DNA of 12,480 bases from JAPUIN01 sp041580375 (GCA_041580375.1 JBFGDZ010000107.1:1-12480); one strand, 5' to 3'; shown: positions 1-7,104, counted from the stretch's first letter. The notes: generated by a model not told the origin, from the letters alone. Made by a program: numbers and translations.

Positions 1-1
1 A

Positions 2-946
2 CCGCAGTACAAGCACACGTTCGAGCCCACGCTGCGCTACGCGTATCGCTCCGATTCGCAGGATGCCGACAACGTGATCCGGTTCGACGAAATCGACTCT
101 TTCGGCGGCGAGGCGAACCGCGTCACGTATGCTCTCGTCAGCCGTCTGTTCGCCAAGCGCCCGGCCGAGGGCGCGCAGCACTTCGACGCCTCGGGAGGCT
201 GGAGCGCCAGCTACGCGGGCGGCACGGCGGACCCCAGGACGAACCTGCTCTCGGTTCTCGGAGTGGAGGAGGTGCGCGAGAGCGAGGAGAGCATCGTCTT
301 TCGTCCCGGAGCGGCGGCGGAGCAGGAGAAACGCAAGCTCAGCACGGTGGAGGTCGCCCGTCTGGAGATCAGCCAGGATTATTCCTTCATCGGACCGATC
401 AGCCGTTCGACCGCCCTGAACGAGACGCGACGCGTGTCACCCGTGCGCGCCTCCATGCGCGTCAATCCCACGCTGCACGCGAGCATCGACGTCCGGACGG
501 AGTTCGACGTCATCTTCCGGCAGTTCCGGCAGGCGAGCCTGAGCGCGAATCTGAGAAGCCCGGAACGGGGATTCCTGGATCTGACCTATTCGCTCGTCCG
601 CGACCTGGAGGGCAGGGCCCTCCTGGAGCAGGGCACGCCGTTCTCGACGACGCAGGTGTTCGATCGCAGCCAGATCGGCCTGCAGGCCGAGACCAACCTG
701 TTCAGCCGGCGGCTCCTGCTCGGCATGCAGGTGAACTACGAGCTCGGCGACGTCCTGCCGGGGGAGCCGAGACTGCGGGATCAGCGATACAAGTTCGGCT
801 ACAACACGCAGTGCTGCGGGTTCCAGATGGAATTCCTGAACCGCAATTTCAGCGGGTCCAGCCAGCGGGAGTTCCGTTTCCTGATCAACCTGAAGGGCGT
901 CGGGAACGTCATCGATCTTCACGCGGGGCCGGGGAGGGGCTTCTAG
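2..946 (+). CDS. lptD: LPS-assembly protein LptD, C-terminal part (5' end outside window)
   Basis: The frame is open from the first bases of the window and ends at TAG 944-946, leaving about 314 residues. LptD is the outer-membrane beta-barrel that, with LptE, inserts LPS into the outer leaflet. What is seen: long alternating polar/hydrophobic strands typical of a barrel, an early 'HTFEPTLRYAY' segment like the 'HxxEPxxxY' strands of LptD, a 'FDEIDSFGGEANR' stretch, and near the end an adjacent cysteine pair (codons 812-817, NTQCCGF). LptD proteins carry such a Cys-Cys pair close to the C-terminus, where it forms disulfides with N-terminal cysteines. The N-terminal OstA domain lies outside the window. 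The next gene's GTG start overlaps the stop by one base, so this is probably the first visible gene of a coupled operon. An internal GTG at 74 is not a real start, because homology-like sequence continues upstream of it. Confidence 0.85.
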   Translation, partial: PQYKHTFEPTLRYAYRSDSQDADNVIRFDEIDSFGGEANRVTYALVSRLFAKRPAEGAQHFDASGGWSASYAGGTADPRTNLLSVLGVEEVRESEESIVFRPGAAAEQEKRKLSTVEVARLEISQDYSFIGPISRSTALNETRRVSPVRASMRVNPTLHASIDVRTEFDVIFRQFRQASLSANLRSPERGFLDLTYSLVRDLEGRALLEQGTPFSTTQVFDRSQIGLQAETNLFSRRLLLGMQVNYELGDVLPGEPRLRDQRYKFGYNTQCCGFQMEFLNRNFSGSSQREFRFLINLKGVGNVIDLHAGPGRGF

Positions 947-1827
947 TGGGCGCGCCCGGCGCCGCCGCGCCTCTCGTCCTGGGCGCGGGTGGGCTGCTCG
1001 GCGCGACGCTCGCGCGTGAGCTCGTAAACGCCTTCCCCGCGACGATCGCCGCCACGAGGGCGGAGATCGACATCGAGGATCGTTTCCGGATGGAGGCGGA
1101 GATCGAGCGGCTGCGACCGGACGTCATCATCAACTGCGCCGCGTTCACGGACGTCGACGGCTGCGAGACCGATCCCGGCAGGGCGCAGGCGGTCAACGCC
1201 GAGGGAGCGGAAAACGTCGCGCGGGCGGCCTCCGCCGCCGGCTGCCGGCTGATCCACGTGAGCACCGATTTCGTCTTCGACGGCCGGTCGCAACGGCCGT
1301 ACCGCGAGGAGGATCCGACCGGCCCCCTGTCGATCTACGGAAGGACCAAGCTCGAAGGGGAGCGGCGCGTGGCCGCCGCGGGCGGGGAGCACGTAATCCT
1401 CCGCGCCTCCTGGCTCTACGGCGCCGGCCGCCGCAACTTCGTCGATGCGATCCGCGAGCGCTCGCGCGCCGGGGGGATCCTCGGCGTGGTCGCCGATCAG
1501 AAGGGGACTCCGACCTGGGTCGCGGATCTGGCGGCGGCGATCCGACGCATCATCGGCGTCGAGCACCGCGGCGTGCTGCACTTCGCCAACGCGGGCCTCT
1601 GTTCCCGCTACGAGCTCGCCCGGGAGATCGTCGAGGCGGTCGGCGCCGCGGGGATCCGGATTCGTCCCATCCGCACGGACGAGACCGGCCGGGCGGCCCC
1701 GCGTCCCGCGATGTCGGCTCTCGATACGTCGCTCTACCGGAGCCTCACGGCGGACTCGCCCCGCCACTGGAAGGACGCGCTTCTCGACTACCTCGGCAGC
1801 GGCGGGGCCGGAGCCGGAAACGCATGA
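946..1827 (+). CDS. rmlD: dTDP-4-dehydrorhamnose reductase (RmlD-like)
   Basis: About 293 aa, the usual RmlD length. RmlD is a cytosolic SDR that reduces dTDP-4-dehydro-L-rhamnose to dTDP-L-rhamnose, the sugar donor for O-antigen and other glycans. Visible motifs from the GTG start: glycine-rich nucleotide site GAGGLLG (13-19), 'INCAAFTDVD' (62-71), 'STDFVFDG' (106-113), catalytic YxxxK (Tyr131, Lys135), 'DQKGTPTW' (184-191) matching the RmlD 'DQxGxPT' motif, and 'RPAMSALD' (253-260) matching 'RPxxSxLd'. The start is chosen as GTG 946-948: it directly follows a GGGGAGGGG ribosome-binding site (931-939) and overlaps the lptD stop (TAGTG). The open frame extends upstream to 811 but would there overlap lptD without homology. 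No rmlA, rmlB or rmlC is in the window, so the substrate must come from elsewhere. A related 4-keto-sugar reductase cannot be excluded. Confidence 0.87.
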   Translation: MGAPGAAAPLVLGAGGLLGATLARELVNAFPATIAATRAEIDIEDRFRMEAEIERLRPDVIINCAAFTDVDGCETDPGRAQAVNAEGAENVARAASAAGCRLIHVSTDFVFDGRSQRPYREEDPTGPLSIYGRTKLEGERRVAAAGGEHVILRASWLYGAGRRNFVDAIRERSRAGGILGVVADQKGTPTWVADLAAAIRRIIGVEHRGVLHFANAGLCSRYELAREIVEAVGAAGIRIRPIRTDETGRAAPRPAMSALDTSLYRSLTADSPRHWKDALLDYLGSGGAGAGNA

Positions 1828-2840
1828 GGATCCTCCTCACCGGCTCCACCGGTTATCTCGGGTCGCGGGTGGGACGCCGCCTCGCCGAATCGGGCCACGA
1901 TGTCGCCGCCCTCTGCCGTCCGGGCCGCGAGGGCGCGGTGCCGCCCGGGTGCCGGCCGGTGGCCGGCGATCTGCGCGATCCATCCTCGATCCGGCGGGCC
2001 GTCGCGGGCCGGGACGCGCTCGTTCACATGGGGGCGCTCGTCCGCATGTGGGTGCCCGACCGGCGCGACTTCGAGCGGATCAATGTCGAAGGGCTGTCCG
2101 CGACTCTGCGCGCCGCCGAGGAGGCCGGCGTCGCTCGCGTCCTCTACACCAGCACCGTCGTGGCGCTGGGTCCGACCGATGGCGCCGTGCGCGACGAATC
2201 GTACGAGCGGCAGCGGCTGAGCTTCTGCACCGACTACGAGCGCACCAAGTGGATCGCCGAGCGCCTGGTGCGCGAGAAGATCAGCTCCGGATCGCCGATC
2301 ACCGTCGTCTACCCGGGCGTCGTCTACGGCCCCGGAGCGCCGACGGAGGGAAACCTCCTGCGGCGCATGCTCGTCGATCATCTCGGCGGACGCCTGCGGG
2401 CCCGTCTGGGGAGGGGCGATCGCCGGATCTGCTACGCCTTCATCGAGGACGTGGCGGAGGGACACCGGCTGGCGCTGGAGCGCGGGCGTCCGGGACGCGG
2501 CTACATCCTCGGGGGGGAGAACGCCACGCAGGACGAGATCTTCCGCATTCTCTCCGGGATCACGGGGGTGCCGCCGCCGCGGCGCGCCGTTCCCTACTGG
2601 GCCGGCGAGACGGCCGGGTTTCTCCTCGAGGCGGCCGCCCGCGTCACCGGGATCCGGCCCGCCGTCACGCGCGGCGTCGTCCGCACGTTCCGATACGAAT
2701 GGGCCTACTCGAGCGAGCGGGCCGAGGCCGAGATCGGCTACCGGATCACTCCGTTGATCGAGGGGCTGCGGTCCACGATCGAAGCCCTCCGCGGCGACGG
2801 TGCGGGGAGGGAGGGGTCCAGGAAGGAGGCGCGGTCCTGA
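1824..2840 (+). CDS. NAD(P)-dependent epimerase/reductase, extended SDR, HpnA-like
   Basis: 338 aa starting at ATG 1824, overlapping the rmlD stop as ATGA. It is an extended short-chain dehydrogenase with the nucleotide-binding TGSTGYLG (6-13), 'GDLRDPSSI' (48-56), a Ser/Thr pair in 'LYTSTVVALG' (107-116), and catalytic YxxxK (Tyr138, Lys142). The substrate half holds 'YPGVVYGPG' (163-171) and 'YILGGEN' (227-233). The pattern is that of the NAD-dependent epimerase / dihydroflavonol-4-reductase group that includes the hopanoid-associated sugar epimerase HpnA. No squalene or hopene genes are nearby, so a hopanoid role is not supported by context. Between rmlD and a prenyl-lipid pair, it may act on a nucleotide sugar or lipid-linked sugar, or on a sterol/terpenoid ketone. 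The family is secure; the exact substrate is not. Confidence 0.8.
   Translation: MRILLTGSTGYLGSRVGRRLAESGHDVAALCRPGREGAVPPGCRPVAGDLRDPSSIRRAVAGRDALVHMGALVRMWVPDRRDFERINVEGLSATLRAAEEAGVARVLYTSTVVALGPTDGAVRDESYERQRLSFCTDYERTKWIAERLVREKISSGSPITVVYPGVVYGPGAPTEGNLLRRMLVDHLGGRLRARLGRGDRRICYAFIEDVAEGHRLALERGRPGRGYILGGENATQDEIFRILSGITGVPPPRRAVPYWAGETAGFLLEAAARVTGIRPAVTRGVVRTFRYEWAYSSERAEAEIGYRITPLIEGLRSTIEALRGDGAGREGSRKEARS
2821..2829 (+). promoter_or_regulatory. Strong ribosome-binding site deciding a CTG start
   Basis: The sequence GGAAGGAGG lies at the end of the upstream epimerase gene. It is followed after 7 nt by CTG (2837-2839), which overlaps that gene's TGA as CTGA. No ATG, GTG or TTG in the downstream reading frame lies close to this site, so it is the best evidence that the next gene starts at CTG. 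Confidence 0.6.
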
Positions 2841-4174
2841 CGAACGAGGCGGCGCGCCGGCTGGTTCACTTCGGGGCGGGTGCGTTCGCCTTCCTGCTCG
2901 CCTACCTGACGCCCCTCCAGGCCGCGATCTGCGCCTCGGGCGCCGTTCTCTTCAACGCCTTTCTGCTGCCGCGCCTCGGCGGAGGTGCCCTCTACCGGGA
3001 GGGGGAGCGCGCCGGTCTCTGGACGTCCGGAATCATGCTCTACCCGATCGCGGTCCTCGCGCTCATCCTGCTGTTCGGCACTCGAACGCCCGGGATGCCG
3101 GTCGCGGCCTCGGGATGGCTCGTGATGGCGTGGGGCGATCCCGCGGCCGCGCTGTGGGGCCGGCGCTTCGGTCGTCGCCCGATCCCCTGGAATGCCCGCA
3201 AGACGATCGAAGGCTCGCTCGCCTGCGCCGTCGCCTCCGCGGCGGCGGTGTTCGTCATCCTGGTCTGGACGGGCTTCGCGCCGCGGGGCGCCGCGATGCT
3301 GGCCCTCCCGACGGGGGCCTTCGCCGCGTTCGTGGAGTCGCTGCCGTGGAGGATCGACGACAACCTGAGCGTGCCGCTCCTGACCGCCCTGTTCCTCCGC
3401 GGGCTGCTGGAGCTGGACGGATCGATCCTCCGCGGAGCGGCCCCCGATCTGCGCGACGCGTTCCTCCTCGGAACGCTCGTCAATCTCGTCCTCGCGGCGC
3501 TGGCCAGGCGCTCGGGAAACGTCGACCGATCCGGAATGATCGCGGGCTTCCTCGTGGGGCTCGCGACCTTCACCTTCGCCGGATGGCGCGGCTACCTCGT
3601 GCTGGTCGTCTTCTTCGTTCTCGGATCCGGCGCCACGCGCGCCGGACACGCGCGCAAGCAGAGGCTCGGGATCGCCCAATCGAAACGGGGCGCGCGTTCG
3701 GCGCGGCATGCCCTGGCGAACTGCGGCGCGGGCGCCTACCTGGCCGTACTGATGGCGGGGTCGGGAATGCCGGAGCTCTGCGCCCTCGCCTATGTCTGCG
3801 CCTACGCGGCGGCGGCGTTCGACACCGTGAGCAGCGAGATCGGTCAGGCGTACGGCGGACGGCCGGTGCTGATCACGACGCTGAAGCCCGTCCCCGCCGG
3901 GACGGACGGCGCCGTTTCGATCGTCGGCACGGCGGCCGGCGCGATCGCCGCACTGCTCGTCGGGTGCGCGGCCTGGGGCGGGGGCCTCATCGGCGCGCCG
4001 GCCCTCGGGGTCGTCGTGATCGCCGGTCTCGCGGGCTCGACGGCCGATTCGATCCTGGGCGCGACGCTGGAGGCGCGCGGCATCATGGACAACGAAGCGG
4101 TGAATTTTTCCAATACGCTGATCGGCGCGCTGGCCGGCCTGGCGTCGGCGCTGCTGCCGGGAGTCGCCCCGTGA
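2837..4174 (+). CDS. Fused isoprenoid-alcohol kinase: VTE5/SEC59-like domain plus VTE6/DUF92 domain
   Basis: About 445 aa and highly hydrophobic, with a dozen or so likely membrane spans. The N-terminal half (about 1-195) looks like the CTP-dependent phytol/dolichol kinase family: 'WGDPAAALWGRRFG' (99-112), 'RKTIEGS' (121-127), and 'ESLPWRIDDNLSVPL' (167-181), which resembles the family's 'DNLTxPL' motif. The C-terminal half (about 205-445) looks like DUF92/TMEM19, the family of plant phytyl-phosphate kinase VTE6: 'FDTVSSEIG' (328-336), 'TTLKPVPAGTDGAVS' (347-361), 'GSTADSILGATLE' (400-412), 'NFSNTLIGAL' (423-432). In plants these two enzymes act in sequence, prenol to prenyl-phosphate to prenyl-diphosphate. 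A single protein could do both here (inference). The start is CTG 2837, behind a strong ribosome-binding site. It is 34 nt upstream of a UbiA prenyltransferase, the kind of enzyme that uses prenyl diphosphates. The physiological prenol is unknown. Confidence 0.8.
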   Translation: MTNEAARRLVHFGAGAFAFLLAYLTPLQAAICASGAVLFNAFLLPRLGGGALYREGERAGLWTSGIMLYPIAVLALILLFGTRTPGMPVAASGWLVMAWGDPAAALWGRRFGRRPIPWNARKTIEGSLACAVASAAAVFVILVWTGFAPRGAAMLALPTGAFAAFVESLPWRIDDNLSVPLLTALFLRGLLELDGSILRGAAPDLRDAFLLGTLVNLVLAALARRSGNVDRSGMIAGFLVGLATFTFAGWRGYLVLVVFFVLGSGATRAGHARKQRLGIAQSKRGARSARHALANCGAGAYLAVLMAGSGMPELCALAYVCAYAAAAFDTVSSEIGQAYGGRPVLITTLKPVPAGTDGAVSIVGTAAGAIAALLVGCAAWGGGLIGAPALGVVVIAGLAGSTADSILGATLEARGIMDNEAVNFSNTLIGALAGLASALLPGVAP

Positions 4175-4208
4175 ATCCGGGCCCCGGGGTCCGTCGCTCG
4201 AGGGGACG

Positions 4209-5213
4209 ATGAACGCGTGGAGAGGCTTCGCTGCGCGCGCGCGCGTCTACTTCGAGTTCACCCGTCCCTTCACGCTTCTGCCGCCGACCGTCGGCGTGAT
4301 CTCCGGGGCGCTCACGGCGTTCGGTTCGGCCCACAACCCCGACCCGGAGCGGAGCTTCAGCCCGTCCGTCCTGTCGATGATCGTCCTGGGCGCGATCTGC
4401 GCCGCGCTGCTCAATGCCGCCAGCAACGTCCTGAACCAGTGCCACGACCTGGAGATCGACCGGCGCAACAAGCCGGAGCGGGCCCTGCCCTCCGGGGCGA
4501 TCTCGCCGCGCGCCGGCCGCGCCTTCGCCTTCGCGCTCTACGCACTCGCCGTCCTGCCGACGTGGCTCATCGTCGTCCATCCGAGGGACTCCCTCGCGGA
4601 CAAGCTGACCGCGCCGCTGGCCGAGCACGAGTGCTTCTTCATCTACCTGGCGGGCATGCTGCTGACGTTCGTCTACTCCGATCCGGCCTGGGGCCGGACG
4701 AAGCGGTTCGGCATCTGGGCCAACCTCACCATCGCCGTGCCGCGCGGGTGCCTGCTGAAGGTGGCCGGCTGGTCGCTGGTGGCCGGGGTCGTCCGGGCGG
4801 AGCCGTGGTACATCGGGATCATCTTCTTCCTGTTTCTGCTCGGCGCCACCAGCAGCAAGGACTTCTCCGACATGGCGGGGGACGCCGCGCACGGGTGCCG
4901 CACGCTGCCGATCCGCCATGGCGTGGAGGCGGCCGCGAAGATCATCGCGCCCTTCTTCGTCCTGCCGTGGCTTTTGATCCCCGTCGGCGTTCTCGCGCCC
5001 GATCCCTTCGGCGAGGGCGCGCTGCTCACCGGCGATCCCGCGCTCCTCGTGATCCTCGGCCTGATCCTCTCCGCATGGGGAGCGTGGACCGCCCGCCTGA
5101 TCCTGATCGACCCGGGATCGCTCGCGAGCACCGAGAACCATCCCTCGTGGACGCACATGTATCTCATGATGCTGTTCGCCCAGGCCGGCTTTGCGATCGC
5201 CTATCTGGTCTGA
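4209..5213 (+). CDS. UbiA-family prenyltransferase
   Basis: 334 aa integral membrane protein with about eight or nine hydrophobic spans. UbiA enzymes transfer a prenyl chain from a diphosphate to an aromatic, chlorin or glycerol-phosphate acceptor. Both Asp-rich Mg-diphosphate motifs are visible: the first in 'NQCHDLEID' (Asn76, Asp80, Asp84), followed by 'NKPERALPSG' (87-96), and the second in 'KDFSDMAGD' (Asp218, Asp221, Asp225), followed by 'RTLPIRHG' (231-238). 'YSDPAWGRTKR' (156-166) corresponds to the YSxPP-type loop. The start is ATG 4209 with GAGGGG just upstream at short spacing. These motifs resemble those of several subfamilies (chlorophyll-synthase-like, DGGGP-synthase-like, homogentisate-prenyltransferase-like), and I cannot tell which acceptor applies. 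The adjacent fused prenol/prenyl-phosphate kinase suggests the donor may be a salvaged prenyl diphosphate. Confidence 0.85.
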   Translation: MNAWRGFAARARVYFEFTRPFTLLPPTVGVISGALTAFGSAHNPDPERSFSPSVLSMIVLGAICAALLNAASNVLNQCHDLEIDRRNKPERALPSGAISPRAGRAFAFALYALAVLPTWLIVVHPRDSLADKLTAPLAEHECFFIYLAGMLLTFVYSDPAWGRTKRFGIWANLTIAVPRGCLLKVAGWSLVAGVVRAEPWYIGIIFFLFLLGATSSKDFSDMAGDAAHGCRTLPIRHGVEAAAKIIAPFFVLPWLLIPVGVLAPDPFGEGALLTGDPALLVILGLILSAWGAWTARLILIDPGSLASTENHPSWTHMYLMMLFAQAGFAIAYLV

Positions 5214-6489
5214 CCCGCGCGCGCGCCTCGCCGCGCCCGCTCTGCTCGCCGCGGCGGCGATCCTCGCGACATGTGGGTGCGGCCCGGCGCGCGCGGACGG
5301 GGGGCCGGCGGAGACCGTCGTCCTGGTGTCGATCGACGGTCTGCGATGGGACCAGCCGGCGGCAGGGGCGGCGCCGAACCTCGAGCGGATGCGCGCCGGC
5401 GGCGCGACGGCCGATCGCCTGGTCCCGCCGTTCCCGCCCAACACCTTCCCCGCGCTCGCAACCATCCTCACGGGAGCGTGGCCCGACCGGCACGGCATCC
5501 TGAACAACCGCTTCCTCGACCGGCGCCGAGGCCCCTTCGAGCGCGAGGGGGACGCGGCCTGGCTTTTGTCGGAGCCGCTCTGGGCGGCGGCCGAGAGGCA
5601 GGGGATCCGGACGGCGGTGCAGCACTGGGTCTGCTCGTCGACCCCCTGGCGCGGCGTGAGCCCCGCGTACACCGAGCCGTACACGCCGGGCGTGCGCGAC
5701 GCGGCCAGGGTGGGCAGGATCCTCGAATGGCTGCGGATGGAGTCTTCAAAGCGCCCGCGCCTGATCCTCTCGTATCTCAGCGGCGTCGACGCCGCGGCGC
5801 ACCGCGAGGGGCCCTCATCGCCCGCCGTACGCCGCACGATCGCCGCCGCGGACCGGCTCGTCGGCCGGCTGATGGAGGGGATCGGCGGGCTCGAACGGCC
5901 CGCTGCGCTGGTGGTCGTGTCGGATCACGGCATGGCGCCCGTCTCCCGAGTCCACCGGCTGGATCGGCTCCTCACCGGCGAGGCGAAGGGCGTCCGCTCC
6001 TTTGTGTCGGGAGCGTCGGCGAACCTGTATTGCCGCGACGCGCAGGAATGCAGGGCGGCCGAGAGGGCGCTGAGGAGCGTGCCCGGGATGGAGGTGTACC
6101 GTCGGGAGGATCTGCCCGCCTCGCTGCGCTACGACCGGGCCGACCGCACCGGCGACCTGGTGGTGGTCGCCCCGCCCGGCGGCTATCTGGCCCAGGGGGG
6201 CGGCGGTCGGCCGGCGGCGCGAGGCATGCACGGATTCCGGCCGGAGGTCCCGGAGATGCACGGTGTCTTTCACGCGTGGGGGGCCGGCGTGAGACCCGGT
6301 GCGAGGCGAGCCCGGCTCCGGTCGGTCGCCGTGGCGGCGTTCGTGAGCCGGCTTCTCGGGATCGAGCCGCCGGCGGCGAGCGAGGGGGAGGCTCCGGCGG
6401 ACCTCCTGCTTCCCGTCAGTCCGGATCGGACGACGGGGGATCCTGCGGCGGGGCGTCGGGATCCGGCTGCGCCCGCCTCGCCACTTTGA
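5191..6489 (+). CDS. Exported NPP-type phosphodiesterase / nucleotide pyrophosphatase (alkaline phosphatase superfamily)
   Basis: About 432 aa from a TTG start at 5191 that overlaps ubiA by 23 nt. Residues 12-35 form a signal peptide, with an Ala-x-Ala site (GPARA, 31-35). Cys28 could alternatively be lipidated, but Thr at -1 makes a poor lipobox. The bimetal site of the NPP family is complete: Asp49 (SIDG), nucleophile Thr85 (PPNTFPA), Asp200 and His204 (GVDAAAH), Asp245-His246 (VVSDHGM), and His347 (MHGFRP). Asn105/106 (HGILNN) fits the conserved Asn after the nucleophile. Such enzymes cleave phosphodiester or pyrophosphate bonds outside the cytoplasm; nucleotides, phospholipids or sugar-lipid phosphates are possible substrates. 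No strong ribosome-binding site precedes the TTG, so coupling to ubiA translation is likely. The last 25 or so residues are low-complexity and overlap grpE on the other strand. Confidence 0.82.
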   Translation: MRSPIWSDPRARLAAPALLAAAAILATCGCGPARADGGPAETVVLVSIDGLRWDQPAAGAAPNLERMRAGGATADRLVPPFPPNTFPALATILTGAWPDRHGILNNRFLDRRRGPFEREGDAAWLLSEPLWAAAERQGIRTAVQHWVCSSTPWRGVSPAYTEPYTPGVRDAARVGRILEWLRMESSKRPRLILSYLSGVDAAAHREGPSSPAVRRTIAAADRLVGRLMEGIGGLERPAALVVVSDHGMAPVSRVHRLDRLLTGEAKGVRSFVSGASANLYCRDAQECRAAERALRSVPGMEVYRREDLPASLRYDRADRTGDLVVVAPPGGYLAQGGGGRPAARGMHGFRPEVPEMHGVFHAWGAGVRPGARRARLRSVAVAAFVSRLLGIEPPAASEGEAPADLLLPVSPDRTTGDPAAGRRDPAAPASPL

Positions 6490-7066
6490 CCCGGGCGGGA
6501 CGGAGCAGCGTCCCGCCGAGCGTGTAGCCCCGCTGGAGCTCCTCGATCACCTCGTTGTCCCGGGCCGCGTCATCGACGATCTCGGTGGCGACCGCCTCGG
6601 CGACGGCCGGATCGAACGGGCGGCCCACCGTCTCGAGCGGCTCGACCCCCTCCGAGGACATGATCCTCAGGAGCTGGTCCCGGACGAGCCCGACGCCGGT
6701 GGCGAGGCCCTCGACGTCCCCGCCGGCGCGCGCCGCGTCCAGGGCGCGCTCGAGATCGTCGAGCACCGCGAGCACCTTGCGCATGAGATCGCCCCGGGCG
6801 ATGTCCAGCCGCCGCTCGAGGTCGCGGCTGAGCCGCTCGCGGAACGCGTCGCGCTCCTCCTCGATGCGCCTGTACGCGGCGGAGATCTCCCGGGCGCGAC
6901 CCTCGGCCTCCTCCGCCCGCTTCTTCAGCTCCTCGACGAAGGAGGGATAACGCGGCTCGGGAGCCGCGGCCCCATCGTCCGTGAAGGTGGACCGGCGATC
7001 GACCACCGAGAAGCGGCCGTCGCGTCCGTTGCCCCCGTCCCCGCGCGTCTTGTCCGGCTCCTTCAT
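6416..7066 (-). CDS. grpE: GrpE, nucleotide exchange factor of DnaK
   Basis: 216 aa from ATG 7064-7066. GrpE is a cytosolic dimer that speeds ADP release from DnaK. Visible parts: a charged, disordered N-terminus (1-40), a long coiled-coil helix (about 43-115), and the C-terminal beta-wing with the family signature: 'FDPAVAEAV' (151-159), 'NEVIEELQRGYTLGG' (171-185), 'LLRPARVKV' (187-195). A Pro/Asp-rich tail (199-216) follows, longer than needed, and its codons overlap the end of the convergent phosphodiesterase gene by 74 bp. A GAGGA-like ribosome-binding site lies about 9 nt upstream of the start. It is the last gene of the clpB-hsp20-htpX-grpE operon, 38 nt after htpX. No dnaK or dnaJ is in the window. 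Confidence 0.92.
   Translation of the reverse strand: MKEPDKTRGDGGNGRDGRFSVVDRRSTFTDDGAAAPEPRYPSFVEELKKRAEEAEGRAREISAAYRRIEEERDAFRERLSRDLERRLDIARGDLMRKVLAVLDDLERALDAARAGGDVEGLATGVGLVRDQLLRIMSSEGVEPLETVGRPFDPAVAEAVATEIVDDAARDNEVIEELQRGYTLGGTLLRPARVKVARRAQPDPDAPPQDPPSSDPD
6494..6517. terminator. Possible hairpin terminator between convergent operons
   Basis: A perfect 9-bp inverted repeat, GGCGGGACG / CGTCCCGCC, with a 6-nt loop begins 4 nt after the phosphodiesterase stop codon and lies inside the grpE coding region. No T-run follows on either strand, so it is not a classical intrinsic terminator. Its position right after a stop and its perfect stem still fit a transcript-end or mRNA-stabilising hairpin for the rightward operon. 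Confidence 0.35.
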
Positions 7067-7104
7067 CTTCGCACCGTCCTCACGATTCCCCCGGGTCCTC
7101 CGCC

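Noticed and set aside
1445..2836. A long open frame running through rmlD and the epimerase into the fused kinase, in the kinase frame
   Set aside because: Its sequence before 2837 is Arg/Pro/Ser-rich with no motifs and lies over two clear genes. It is a high-GC artefact, so only the part from 2837 is coding.
4083..5837. A 584-codon antisense open frame opposite ubiA and the phosphodiesterase
   Set aside because: Composition is Arg/Gly/Asp-rich with no recognisable domain, while the plus-strand genes carry full active-site motifs.
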